A stretch of DNA of 64,000 bases, from assembly GCF_021130785.1 (NCBI RefSeq), contig NW_025777550.1, positions 1 through 64,000 on the forward strand, in the 5' to 3' direction. The translations under genes and the position numbers were made by a program. Shown here piece by piece: positions 12,456 through 24,306 of this stretch (position 1 is the stretch's first letter; each line of letters opens with the position of its first letter). The notes under the pieces were generated by a model. That model was not told the origin of the DNA, did not search any database, and was given only the letters and a program-made list of their open reading frames with translations. Source of the stretch: Homalodisca vitripennis (lineage: Eukaryota; Arthropoda; Insecta; Hemiptera; Cicadellidae).

Positions 12456-15400
12456 ATTTGGGAGCCAGCTTGAAAACTCAGGATGACTCCCAGAATCAAG
12501 GCAAAAACAATATTTTAATCAATTTCAGCTTCCATTCTTGTGGTAATGATCCGAGGCCTTACTTGGATGTTCGGGTATTTGGGAAGGGAGTCAGAGCTTT
12601 GCTTGACTCAGGTGCTTCTCATACCGTTCTTGGACGAGAAGGGATGTGGCTCTTGGATAAGGTCCCCTCTCGAGTTAAACCAACAACAGATCGTTGGGTG
12701 GAAAACTGCCGATTCAGAAAAGCATTCAATTCAAGGACGTATGATTGTACCAATAACTCTACAAGACAGGACTAGGTGCTTGGAAATATTTATAGTTCCT
12801 TCATTGAGCCAGACTTTAATATTAGGGATTGACTTCTGGGAGAAGATGCAATTGGTAACTGACCTGTCAAACAAAACTTGGGAATTCGCTCCATCAAACT
12901 TAAGAATTGCGTCAGTAGAACTTAAAGGGATCAAGGGTGAAGAACACTTAACTTCAGAGGAGAAATTAAAACTTAAGGAATTTATTGAAACGGAATTTGA
13001 TGCCAATCCTACAAAGTTGGGACGGACTTCTTTAGTCGAACATGTGATAGATACTGGGGATTCCCAACCTATCAAGCAACGGTATTACAATCTATCCCCC
13101 GCTAGACAGAAGATAGTTCATGAGGAGCTAGATAAAAATGCTCGCTCGAACTGGGAGTTGTTGTTCCATCCAAGAGTGCATGGTCAAGCCCAATTGTTCT
13201 TTTAGATAAGCCCGATGGCTCTAAGCGATTCTGTATTGACTTTCGGAAAGTTAATATGGTTACGAAGCGTGATGCTTACCCACTCCCACAAGTAACTGTC
13301 ATTTTGGATAGGCTCAGGGATGCCAGATTCCTTTCATCTCTGGATATAAAATCTGCTTATTGGCAAAATTCCTTTGTCTAAAGATAGTCGTGAAAAGACT
13401 GCCTTCTCAGTCCCAGGTCGTGGACTATTTGAATTCACAACGATGCCCTTTGGTTTACACAATGCTCCTGCAACCTGGCAGAGATTCATCGATTCTGTCA
13501 TAGGCGCTGACTTGGAACCGTATGTCTTCGTATATTTGGACGACATTCTCGTTGTCACTAAGACTTTTGAACACCACTTGGAAATCCTTAGAGAAATTTT
13601 TAAAAGATTGAAGTCTGCAAATGTAACCCTAAGTAAAGAAAAGTGCCACCTTTGTCGTTCTGAGCTGCGATATTTAGGATATGTAGTAGATCATCGGGGG
13701 TTAAAAGTTGATCCAGAGAAGGTAGAGGCCATCCTCCGAATCGCAGTTCCCACCACCCAGAAGCAGGTACGTCAGTTCTGCGGGACCGCTTCGTGGTACC
13801 GTCGATTTATCCCGGATTTTGCCTCAAGATTATATCCGCTCACCCAGCTTCTAAAGAAGAAACAAAAGTTTGTGTGGAACGAAGCAGCGCGCAGCAAGCC
13901 TTCGATGACATTAGAAGTTGCCTCATCAAAGCTCCGATATTGACGTGCCCAGATTTTTCAAAAGAGTTTGTTATCTCGTGTGATGCCTCAGGAGTTGGAT
14001 TGGGGGCAGTGCTTAGCCAACAAGGAGATAATGGAGAACAGGTTATCGCTTATGCCAGTAGGACCTTGTCAAAGGCTGAACAAAAGTACTCCGCGACAGA
14101 ACGAGAGTGTCTCGCCGTGATCTGGGCGATTGAGAGGTTCAGACCTTATGTGGAGGGGACACATTTCACGGTCATAACAGACCATTACAGTTTGTTGTGG
14201 CTCCACAACCTTAGAGATCCTCAAGGTCGTTTGGCAAGGTGGGCTTTACGCCTCCAACCCTACTCGTTCACTCTTATCCATAGGAAAGGTAAGGAACACG
14301 TGGTTCCGGACTTGCTGTCCAGATCTGTCGAACCCGATAACGTTCATGTTTCCTCTGTGAATCATCAACAAAATGATAGATGGTATCTCAAAATGGTTGA
14401 TGAAGTTTCGAGCAGCAAGAGTGATAAATACCCTCTCTGGAGAGTTGATAAGGGACGATTGTTCAAATTAGTTCTCAGTCCTAAAGACCCAATGAATTCA
14501 ACTTCTGAATGGAAGGAAGTTGTGCCTAAGTATGAACGCTCAACTGTTTTGTCTAAGCTACATGATGAACCATCAGCAGGACATTTAGGGGTTCAGAAAA
14601 CGTTCTCTCGCGTTCAAGAACGTTATTATTGGCCAAAAATGCGCCAAAAAGACATTTCCAAATATGTTTCTCATTGTCGTACATGCCAACAGACAAAGGA
14701 TGGAAACCTGAAGCCAGCTGGTTTTATGGAAAGTAGAAGAGGGGTAGATGTACCATGGCAAATGATAGCAGCGGACCTTCTTGGGCCATTCCCTCGGTCT
14801 AGTGCTGGGTACAAGTATTTATTAGTAGTGACTGATGTTTTCACGAAATACCCTTTATTGTATCCGATCCGAGCTGCAACATCAAGCATAGTGGCCAAAC
14901 ATCTCGAAGATGGATTTATGCATTGGGGAATAGCGAACTACATCATTTGTGATAATGGTGCTGAATTTTCAGGTAAACTGGTTAAACAGCTAGCTGATCA
15001 GTATAAAATCAAAATTCTTTACAACGCCATCAGACACCCTCAAGCCAACCCCACCGAGAGAGTAAACAAAACTCTGGGAAATATGCTTAGAGCTTATGTT
15101 GGAAGCAATCATCGGCATTGGGACAAAGAGACACCAAAGATTGGATTCGCGTTGAGAAGCGCCAGACATGAGTCAACGACTTACACTCCGGCCTACCTGA
15201 ACTTTGGCCGAGAGCTGAACATCAACCTTGAAGTAAGCGATGACACAGGAGAAGTGATTCCAGAAGTAGAAGACAACAGGGACTACGGGAAAAAACTGGT
15301 AGAATTAAAGAAGATGTATCAGGAAGTTCAAGAAAGGCTTATTCAAAATCACGAAAAGAATGCAAAACGCTATAATCTCAGAAGAAGACCAATGAACTTC

Positions 15401-15613
15401 AAAGTCAATGATCGAGTGTGGAAAAGGAACTTCCCGCAATCAGACGCAGCCAAAGCATTTTGTGCAAAATTAGCACCCAAGTTTACAGGTCCTTTTATAA
15501 TATCAAAACAAATATCCCCTTTGATATATCAGCTTCGAGACGAAGAAGGCAAGAACATAGGAAATTGGCACATCTCTGACCTCAAGGCGTATTCTTGGAT
15601 TGAGAAAATTTAA
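12425..15613 (+). pseudogene. pol: pol, copy 2 (frameshifted; RNase H-integrase half open)
   Basis: This is homologous to copy 1 pol throughout. The frame is broken near 12703 (extra A), 13136-13146 (extra A plus a 4-base duplication), 13367 (extra A) and 13888 (2-base duplication). Protease DSGA and RT Y-L-D-D remain readable in separate frames. From about 13880 to the stop, RNase H, the HHCC finger, the integrase D-D-E residues and the G-P-F module run in one open frame. An in-frame 3-base duplication at about 14413 adds one Ser. Residue changes against copy 1 include an Arg-to-Ser near 15158 and an Asn-to-Tyr near 15316. Confidence 0.85.
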
Positions 15614-15626
15614 GAAATTTTCTTTT

Positions 15627-15636
15627 GGTGGGGGAG
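15627..15636 (+). other. Polypurine tract, copy 2
   Basis: GGTGGGGGAG lies three bases before LTR3 and matches the tract of copy 1. Confidence 0.8.
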
Positions 15637-15639
15637 TAT

Positions 15640-17428
15640 TGTAACGTTTATGTTTTATGGACCTCATTTCGGAAGTTGGATTGATCACCCAACTAGACAT
15701 TTCCACTGCGGAAGCTAGCCCGCAAAGTTGGTCGATGCATTCCCTAAAACTGAGCGTGCAGTATTTGCCTATCTAAGTTATGTTGGGCGCTGAGAAATTG
15801 CCGTAAGCGCTGTTGCCTAGCCAGAGCCGCCACTTTGGACCTTAGACCGGTGCGCCGGCAAGTTTAATCCCGACCGGGGGTTTTGGCATTGTCTCGACAA
15901 TTAGGCTTGTTGTGGATGAGCTGCCGACCTGTTCACTTGGATTGTGGAAGCCCTCTTCACGTCGTGGTTTTCAGCATTTTCTTCAGGGAAAATTTGCTTA
16001 GAGGGCTTTTCTTTACGTTCCGGACATCGTCAAGCAAACGGAACGGTTGGTTGACAGCCGCAGCCATCAGCATCACGTCGCATCGCCGCTACCGCGTCGT
16101 CGCCGCTGACCGGTGGCCGTGGTGACATTGGCCCTCCCCACCCCCGCACCACACTGCCACTGCCGTGAGCCTACTCACTGGGACATCTATTCACTCACCG
16201 TATCGCCTGTCATGAACCGATAAGTGATAGAATAGTCATTCTTTTCCACTTGGTGAACTTGAATAAATATTATTTTGGATTTGGCTGGCCAGCACGGACT
16301 TAGACTGTGATAGTCAAAGTTAAATACAACGATTCTATTTCATATTGGTGCGGTTATGAGACTTCTGGACATTTCAGGGGACATTTCTGGACTCTGCCAG
16401 TGATACAATTCGTCGCTTCATTTGTCAATTATGTTAGTTATTAAATGTCTCACTGTTCATTTAAATGTTTAATGTTTGTTTTCATGAGTACTCTTTTCAG
16501 CGGTGGCCACCTGCTTTGCTGTTTATTGTCATAATTGAATATTGATTATAGCTATTAAGTACTGATCATTGATTATTGTGATAGATTTTTATTATTGTCC
16601 GCCATGGTGATTTCTGATATATATTTTGGGGATTTATCATACTTTATTGAAATTAATTGTTGTGAATACTTGTGAATTCGACCTAAGGTCACTGATTAAG
16701 AATATTTACTTCCTCTCATTGAGTTTATTAGAAAGTTGAACTGATACTTATCAGGTTGATGAGCTGAATATATTTCCTGGCTTTTTGGAATTTTGAAATG
16801 GGTTCTTAATTTGATCATGTTTAAATAAATCCAAGATTTTCTGATATATATAGAGTATTTAATTTTCCTTGATAATTTAGTGATAGTTTTGTGGAATTTA
16901 AAAATATAACAAGCACAATTAGATTAAATAAATTGATATATGCCAATTAAATTTAAATAATTTTGCTGTGTAACTTAGAGTCCCCTCAGGACTTGATTAC
17001 AATTAGTTATCAGCACTTCATACTTAAGGATGGAGTTGTGCCGAGATACACAAACATAGTGGTTTAGTAAAATTTGAGTTTATCAAGGTGAAATAACTTT
17101 AGATGCTATTAGTGGATTTCCAGGAAACAGTGTATTATTGGGGTTCATATCATAGCTTGTGAACCGAGCATGAATAAATGTTAGGGCTTTGGGTCTGCCT
17201 TACTGTGTGCTTTTGGAAGGGTTTCTTCCCCGTCGTTACCCTCAGCAACCTTACCAACGGGGTGGCGCCCATTAAACAAATAATTTTCAACAACAACTTG
17301 AAGAACACAGTTAGGTTAGAGCCTTAGCACCGGGGACTTGGAGTTCTGCGCACAAGTATTATCAGAACCTACCCTTCTCCCTGAGTCTGAGTCGGAGCAA
17401 TGTTGCCTCATGCTTTTGTGGCATGGCA
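15640..17428 (+). repeat. LTR3
   Basis: It starts TGTAACG and ends GGCA, about 13 bases shorter than LTR1 and LTR2. It carries the diagnostic short form near 16790-16805, where GAAATGGGTTC replaces a longer inverted-repeat block. It also has AAACAAAT near the 3' end. Both features are shared with LTR4 only. Confidence 0.92.
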
Positions 17429-17431
17429 AAA

Positions 17432-17451
17432 TTGCGTTCCAACGTGGGGCT
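17432..17451 (+). other. Primer-binding site, copy 3 (mutated)
   Basis: It aligns with the other two sites but begins TTGCG instead of TGGCG. The G-to-T at 17433 falls opposite the tRNA 3' CCA end, where pairing matters most, so priming from this copy is probably impaired. Confidence 0.65.
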
Positions 17452-17643
17452 GAATATTTTTGTGCTTTGTTTTATTTTCTTATGAGGTCTTACAACTTTA
17501 GAAAATAAATATACTATAAGAATTCCTGGAATATACTCAGGTCAAGATTATTTTGGTTTTGTGCTTGGTCGTTCTAAACCTGGATTTGTTTAGAATTCAT
17601 GAGTTTTTCTGTCGCTTTGTATAATTTATTGTCTTTGTTAAAA

Positions 17644-19092
17644 ATGAGTGCCTATCATTTAAGAAAAGCTGAGATTAAGTATGAATTGAAAATTCGTGGA
17701 TTGACTACAGAAGGCAATGCCAACGAATTAAGGAAATTATTCTCTCGATGTTGCGCGGATAATATCCCGGTTAATCAGGCTGTGGTGAATTCACTTGACC
17801 CCGAACAGGAACTTAGCGAGTGCGAAGGAACATTCTCAGATCTATCAGTTGTGGTTCAAGATTATGAAGGTAACTTCAGTGACAATGAATATAATCGGAT
17901 CACCGCAAGACTTCATTACTTAGTAATGCGAATAGAGAGAATACCTATTGCACCCTCTTTGGACCTCGAACCAGCGCAGTTGAAAGATGACCTTTTAAAG
18001 AAGACTAAATATATGTTGGACACTTTTACTAACGCAGCTCCGAAGACCAGTACATTAAGCAAACAGGCAGCTGATAACAAAACACCAGAGACATCGACTG
18101 AACAAGAGTACAGACCAGACACAGGACATGCGCAGATCACTAAGGAATGTGGTACTACTGTAGTCACTAACATTGGACAGCGTGCATCACCAGATGTTAA
18201 TCAAGTAGGATTATATTTTACACCTAATGTAAATTTGGATTCATTAACTTGTCCACCAACTCGACAGGAACAATTTTACCAGCCTCAGATAGTATGCAGT
18301 GGAAGTCGCTCTAAAAATTTATCAGTACCTGTATACAAGTGGGGTATACATTTTGATGTTGAGTCCGGACAAAGTGTTGGGGCTTTTCTTCAGCGCGTGG
18401 AAGAATTAAGGAGAGCACGTCGAGTCAGTACTACAGAACTCTTTGAGTCAGCTGTGGACTTATTTTCAGGTCAATCATTGGTTTGGTATAGGTCGGTTCA
18501 GTCAAGAGTTAAATCATGGGAAGAGTTGTGTCAAGAGATGCGCCTTGTATTCCAAACTCCAGATTACGATTTTAGGCTTCAACGGGAAATTCAGAATAGA
18601 GTTCAGGGAGATTTTGAATCCATTGACATGTTTCTTGCATCTATGGAAGGATTGTACAACAGATTAGCCAAACCGGTTCCTGAAGAATACCGGCTAGCCC
18701 AGATATTAAATAATATGAATTCTCACCTCCAAGATAGATTGTCACTTTGTGAGATTAGGACTATTGAAGATCTTAGAATGATGGGAAGAAGAGCTGAAGC
18801 AGGTCGTTTCCGTGCTTCTCTACCTAGACAAGCACCCAGAAATTTTCCGTATTTGGAGCCTGACTTGGCATATGCAGAGTCATACCGGAAGAAAGGTGTA
18901 ATTTCAGGCAAGGTCGCATCTGTTCAGAAGGTTTCATCTGGAGCCAGTTTATCTACAAAGTGTTGGAATTGTGGATCGTTGGGTCATCGCTTTAGGACAT
19001 GTAACCAGAAAAAAAAGAAATTTTGCTATGGATGTGGGTCTCCGAACGTAGTCAAAGCTAATTGTTTGAAATGCTCTCCAAAAAACGTATAG
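17644..19092 (+). CDS. gag: gag, copy 3 (intact capsid/nucleocapsid)
   Basis: This is the only uninterrupted gag of the three, 482 codons from the conserved M-S-A-Y start to TAG at 19090-19092. The N-terminal and central parts are the presumed matrix and capsid regions. Near the C-terminus are a canonical zinc knuckle, C-W-N-C...H...C (C-x2-C-x4-H-x4-C), and a second Cys cluster C-Y-G-C...C without the His. The last codons contain the A-AAA-AAC slippery site at 19080-19086. About one ribosome in many would shift there to make Gag-Pol. The pol of this same copy is broken downstream, so this copy could supply Gag but not a full Gag-Pol. Confidence 0.9.
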   Translation: MSAYHLRKAEIKYELKIRGLTTEGNANELRKLFSRCCADNIPVNQAVVNSLDPEQELSECEGTFSDLSVVVQDYEGNFSDNEYNRITARLHYLVMRIERIPIAPSLDLEPAQLKDDLLKKTKYMLDTFTNAAPKTSTLSKQAADNKTPETSTEQEYRPDTGHAQITKECGTTVVTNIGQRASPDVNQVGLYFTPNVNLDSLTCPPTRQEQFYQPQIVCSGSRSKNLSVPVYKWGIHFDVESGQSVGAFLQRVEELRRARRVSTTELFESAVDLFSGQSLVWYRSVQSRVKSWEELCQEMRLVFQTPDYDFRLQREIQNRVQGDFESIDMFLASMEGLYNRLAKPVPEEYRLAQILNNMNSHLQDRLSLCEIRTIEDLRMMGRRAEAGRFRASLPRQAPRNFPYLEPDLAYAESYRKKGVISGKVASVQKVSSGASLSTKCWNCGSLGHRFRTCNQKKKKFCYGCGSPNVVKANCLKCSPKNV

Positions 19093-22000
19093 ATTTGGGA
19101 GCCAGCTTGAAAACTCAGGATGACTCCCAGAATCAAGGCAAAAACAATATTTTAATCAATTTCAGCTTCCATTCTTGTGGTAATGATCCGAGGCCTTACT
19201 TGGATGTTCGGGTATTTGGGAAGGGAGTCAGAGCTTTGCTTGACTCAGGTGCTTCTCATACCGTTCTTGGACGAGAAGGGATGTGGCTCTTGGATAAGGT
19301 CCCCTCTCGAGTTAAACCAACAACAGATCGTTGGGTGGAAACTGCCGATTCAGAAAAGCATTCAATTCAAGGACGTATGATTGTACCAATAACTCTACAA
19401 GACAGGACTAGGTGCTTGGAAATATTTATAGTTCCTTCATTGAGCCAGACTTTAATATTAGGGATTGACTTCTGGGAGAAGATGCAATTGGTAACTGACC
19501 TGTCAAACAAAACTTGGGAATTCGCTCCATCAAACTTAAGAATTGCGTCAGTAGAACTTAAAGGGATCAAGGGTGAAGAACACTTAACTTCAGAGGAGAA
19601 ATTAAAACTTAAGGAATTTATTGAAACGGAATTTGATGCCAATCCTACAAAGTTGGGACGGACTTCTTTAGTCGAACATGTGATAGATACTGGGGATTCC
19701 CAACCTATCAAGCAACGGTATTACAATCTATCCCCCGCTAGACAGAAGATAGTTCATGAGGAGCTAGATAAAATGCTCGAACTGGGAGTTGTTGTTCCAT
19801 CCAAGAGTGCATGGTCAAGCCCAATTGTTCTTTTAGATAAGCCCGATGGCTCTAAGCGATTCTGTATTGACTTTCGGAAAGTTAATATGGTTACGAAGCG
19901 TGATGCTTACCCACTCCCACAAGTAACTGTCATTTTGGATAGGCTCAGGGATGCCAGATTCCTTTCATCTCTGGATATAAAATCTGCTTATTGGCAAATT
20001 CCTTTGTCTAAAGATAGTCGTGAAAAGACTGCCTTCTCAGTCCCAGGTCGTGGACTATTTGAATTCACAACGATGCCCTTTGGTTTACACAATGCTCCTG
20101 CAACCTGGCAGAGATTCATCGATTCTGTCATAGGCGCTGACTTGGAACCGTATGTCTTCGTATATTTGGACGACATTCTCGTTGTCACTAAGACTTTTGA
20201 ACACCACTTGGAAATCCTTAGAGAAATTTTTAAAAGATTGAAGTCTGCAAATGTAACCCTAAGTAAAGAAAAGTGCCACCTTTGTCGTTCTGAGCTGCGA
20301 TATTTAGGATATGTAGTAGATCATCGGGGGTTAAAAGTTGATCCAGAGAAGGTAGAGGCCATCCTCCGAATCGCAGTTCCCACCACCCAGAAGCAGGTAC
20401 GTCAGTTCTGCGGGACCGCTTCGTGGTACCGTCGATTTATCCCGGATTTTGCCTCAAGATTATATCCGCTCACCCAGCTTCTAAAGAAGAAACAAAAGTT
20501 TGTGTGGAACGAAGCAGCGCAGCAAGCCTTCGATGACATTAGAAGTTGCCTCATCAAAGCTCCGATATTGACGTGCCCAGATTTTTCAAAAGAGTTTGTT
20601 ATCTCGTGTGATGCCTCAGGAGTTGGATTGGGGGCAGTGCTTAGCCAACAAGGAGATAATGGAGAACAGGTTATCGCTTATGCCAGTAGGACCTTGTCAA
20701 AGGCTGAACAAAAGTACTCCGCGACAGAACGAGAGTGTCTCGCCGTGATCTGGGCGATTGAGAGGTTCAGACCTTATGTGGAGGGGACACATTTCACGGT
20801 CATAACAGACCATTACAGTTTGTTGTGGCTCCACAACCTTAGAGATCCTCAAGGTCGTTTGGCAAGGTGGGCTTTACGCCTCCAACCCTACTCGTTCACT
20901 CTTATCCATAGGAAAGGTAAGGAAACACGTGGTTCCGGACTTGCTGTCCAGATCTGTCGAACCCGATAACGTTCATGTTTCCTCTGTGAATCATCAACAA
21001 AATGATAGATGGTATCTCAAAATGGTTGATGAAGTTTCGAGCAAGAGTGATAAATACCCTCTCTGGAGAGTTGATAAGGGACGATTGTTCAAATTAGTTC
21101 TCAGTCCTAAAGACCCAATGAATTCAACTTCTGAATGGAAGGAAGTTGTGCCTAAGTATGAACGCTCAACTGTTTTGTCTAAGCTACATGATGAACCATC
21201 AGCAGGACATTTAGGGGTTCAGAAAACGTTCTCTCGCGTTCAAGAACGTTATTATTGGCCAAAAATGCGAAAAGACATTTCCAAATATGTTTCTCATTGT
21301 CGTACATGCCAACAGACAAAGGATGGAAACCTGAAGCCAGCTGGTTTTATGGAAAGTAGAAGAGGGGTAGATGTACCATGGCAAATGATAGCAGCGGACC
21401 TTCTTGGGCCATTCCCTCGGTCTAGTGCTGGGTACAAGTATTTATTAGTAGTGACTGATGTTTTCACGAAATACCCTTTATTGTATCCGATCCGAGCTGC
21501 AACATCAAGCATAGTGGCCAAACATCTCGAAGATGGATTTATGCATTGGGGAATAGCGAAGTACATCATTTGTGATAATGGTGCTGAATTTTCAGGTAAA
21601 CTGGTTAAACAGCTAGCTGATCAGTATAAAATCAAAATTCTTTACAACGCCATCAGACACCCTCAAGCCAACCCCACCGAGAGAGTAAACAAAACTCTGG
21701 GAAATATGCTTAGAGCTTATGTTGGAAGCAATCATCGGCATTGGGACAAAGAGACACCAAAGATTGGATTCGCGTTGAGAAGCGCCAGACATGAGTCAAC
21801 GACTTACACTCCGGCCTACCTGAACTTTGGCCGAGAGCTGAACATCAACCTTGAAGTAAGCGATGACACAGGAGAAGTGATTCCAGAAGTAGAAGACAAC
21901 AGGGACTACGGGAAAAAACTGGTAGAATTAAAGAAGATGAATCAGGAAGTTCAAGAAAGGCTTATTCAAAATCACGAAAAGAATGCAAAACGCTATAATC

Positions 22001-22235
22001 TCAGAAGAAGACCAATGGACTTCAAAGTCAATGATCGAGTGTGGAAAAGGAACTTCCCGCAATCAGACGCAGCCAAAGCATTTTGTGCAAAATTAGCACC
22101 CAAGTTTACAGGTCCTTTTATAATATAAAAAAAATATCCCCTTTGATATATCAGCTTCGAGACGAAGAAGGCAAGAACATAGGAAATTGGCACATCTCTG
22201 ACCTCAAGGCGTATACTTGGATTGAGAAAATTTAA
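19062..22235 (+). pseudogene. pol: pol, copy 3 (frameshifted after RNase H and near C-terminus)
   Basis: It is open from 19062 through protease (DSGA), RT (Y-L-D-D) and most of RNase H to about 20920. An extra A at about 20923 then shifts the frame. The integrase half continues in another frame from about 20929 to 22128, with HHCC and D-D-E readable. It carries a 3-base in-frame loss at about 21270 relative to copies 1 and 2, and an Asn-to-Lys change near 21560. A lost C near 22126 creates a stop, and the terminal G-P-F region resumes in a third frame to 22235. Each lesion is a single-base indel beside a homopolymer. Confidence 0.88.
19080..19129 (+). promoter_or_regulatory. Programmed -1 ribosomal frameshift signal (gag-pol)
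   Basis: A-AAA-AAC sits at 19080-19086 in exact X-XXY-YYZ phase with gag, four bases before the gag TAG. Pol is the -1 frame. Nine bases downstream, TGGGAG (19096-19101) can pair with CTCCCA (19124-19129), giving a stem with a 22-base loop. Slippery heptamer, spacer and stem are the standard parts of a -1 signal. The heptamer also occurs at 5785-5791 and 12443-12449 in the other copies. Confidence 0.8.
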
Positions 22236-22248
22236 GAAATTTTCTTTT

Positions 22249-22258
22249 GGTGGGGGAG
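22249..22258 (+). other. Polypurine tract, copy 3
   Basis: GGTGGGGGAG lies three bases before LTR4. Confidence 0.8.
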
Positions 22259-22261
22259 TAT

Positions 22262-24051
22262 TGTAACGTTTATGTTTTATGGACCTCATTTCGGAAGTTG
22301 GATTGATCACCCAACTAGACATTTCCACTGCGGAAGCTAGCCCGCAAAGTTGGCCGATGCATTCCCTAAAACTGAGCGTGCATTATTTGCCTATCTAAGT
22401 TATGTTGGGCGCTGAGAAATTGCCGTAAGCGCTGTTGCCTAGCCAGAGCCGCCACTTTGGACCTTAGACCGGTGCGCCGGCAAGTTTAATCCCGACCGGG
22501 GGTTTTGGCATTGTCTCGACAATTAGGCTTGTTGTGGATGAGCTGCCGACCTGTTCACTTGGATTGTGGAAGCCCTCTTCACGTCGTGGTTTTCAGCATT
22601 TTCTTCAGGGAAAATTTGCTTAGAGGGCTTTTCTTTACGTTCCGGACATCGTCAAGCAAACGGAACGGTTGGTTGACAGCCGCAGCCATCAGCATCACGT
22701 CGCATCGCCGCTACCGCGTCGTCGCCGCTGACCGGTGGCCGTGGTGACATTGGCCCTCCCCACCCCCGCACCACACTGCCACTGCCGTGAGCCTACTCAC
22801 TGGGACATCTATTCACTCACCGTATCGCCTGTCATGAACCGATAAGTGATAGAATAGTCATTCTTTTCCACTTGGTGAACTTGAATAAATATTATTTTGG
22901 ATTTGGCTGGCCAGCACGGACTTAGACTGTGATAGTCAAAGTTAAATACAACGATTCTATTTCATATTGGTGCGGTTATGAGACTTCTGGACATTTCAGG
23001 GGACATTTCTGGACTCTGCCAGTGATACAATTCGTCGCTTCATTTGTCAATTATGTTAGTTATTAAATGTCTCACTGTTCATTTAAATGTTTAATGTTTG
23101 TTTTCATGAGTACTCTTTTCAGCGGTGGCCACCTGCTTTGCTGTTTATTGTCATAATTGAATATTGATTATAGCTATTAAGTACTGATCATTGATTATTG
23201 TGATAGATTTTTATTATTGTCCGCCATGGTGATTTCTGATATATATTTTGGGGATTTATCATACTTTATTGAAATTAATTGTTGTGAATACTTGTGAATT
23301 CGACCTAAGGTCACTTATTAAGAATATTTACTTCCTCTCATTGAGTTTATTAGAAAGTTGAAACTGATACTTATCAGGTTGATGAGCTGAATATGTTTCC
23401 TGGCTTTTTGGAATTTTGAAATGGGTTCTTAATTTGATCATGTTTAAATAAATCCAAGATTTTCTGATATATATAGAGTATTTAATTTTCCTTGATAATT
23501 TAGTGATAATTTTGTGGAATTTAAAAATATAACAAGCACAATTAGATTAAATAAATTGATATATGCCAATTAAATTTAAATAATTTTGCTGTGTAACTTA
23601 AAGTCCCCTCAGGACTTGATTACAATTAGTTATCAGCACTTCATACTTAAGGATGGAGTTGTGCCGAGATACACAAACATAGTGGTTTAGTAAAATTTGA
23701 GTTTATCAAGGTGAAATAACTTTAGATGCTATTAGTGGATTTCCAGGAAACAGTGTATTATTGGGGTTCATATCATAGCTTGTGAACCGAGCATGAATAA
23801 ATGTTAGGGCTTTGGGTCTGCCTTACTGTGTGCTTTTGGAAGGGTTTCTTCCCCGTCGTTACCCTCAGCAACCTTACCAACGGGGTGGCGCCCATTAAAC
23901 AAATAATTTTCAACAACAACTTGAAGAACACAGTTAGGTTAGAGCCTTAGCACCTGGGACTTGGAGTTCTGCGCACAAGTATTATCAGAACCTACCCTTC
24001 TCCCTGAGTCTGAGTCGGAGCAATGTTGCCTCATGCTTTTGTGGCATGGCA
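22262..24051 (+). repeat. LTR4 (3' LTR of array)
   Basis: It starts TGTAACG and ends GGCA at 24051, where similarity to the other LTRs stops. It shares the LTR3 diagnostic variants near 23420 and 23896. Host DNA starting CTTG follows directly. Confidence 0.92.
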
Positions 24052-24055
24052 CTTG
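24052..24055. repeat. Right target-site duplication (CTTG)
   Basis: It matches 2324-2327 at the other end of the array. Confidence 0.75.
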
Positions 24056-24306
24056 TTAATGGTGAAGTTAAATTAGAACTGTACAATATATAAACATATA
24101 CAGTCTAAATATCTAAAAGTGTTTTATATATAGGTTTTATGTAAGAGGTTTTAGAAATAACAGTAGCAAATTAGCAATTGTTTGAGTTATATAATCAAAT
24201 TATTCGTATAAAAATTACACATCAACATTATAAACAGGATTTAAAAATATGTTGTGAAAATCGAATATAAATATTGTAAACAGGACAACTATATTAAATG
24301 AGGTAT

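Larger units (their letters stand above)
2328..24051 (+). mobile_element. Tandem Ty3/gypsy LTR retrotransposon array (4 LTRs, 3 interiors)
   Basis: The order is LTR1, interior 1, LTR2, interior 2, LTR3, interior 3, LTR4, with no host DNA between copies. Interiors are 4130-8975, 10778-15639 and 17429-22261. Each has a primer-binding site, gag, a -1-shifted pol (protease, RT, RNase H, integrase) and a polypurine tract. This PR-RT-RH-IN order is Ty3/gypsy (Metaviridae); Copia elements place integrase before RT. I see no env and no chromodomain, and I did not assign a clade. Copies are nearly identical and differ mostly by 1-4-base indels. One target duplication flanks the whole block. It could be a real tandem made by LTR recombination, or an assembly product. 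Confidence 0.93.
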
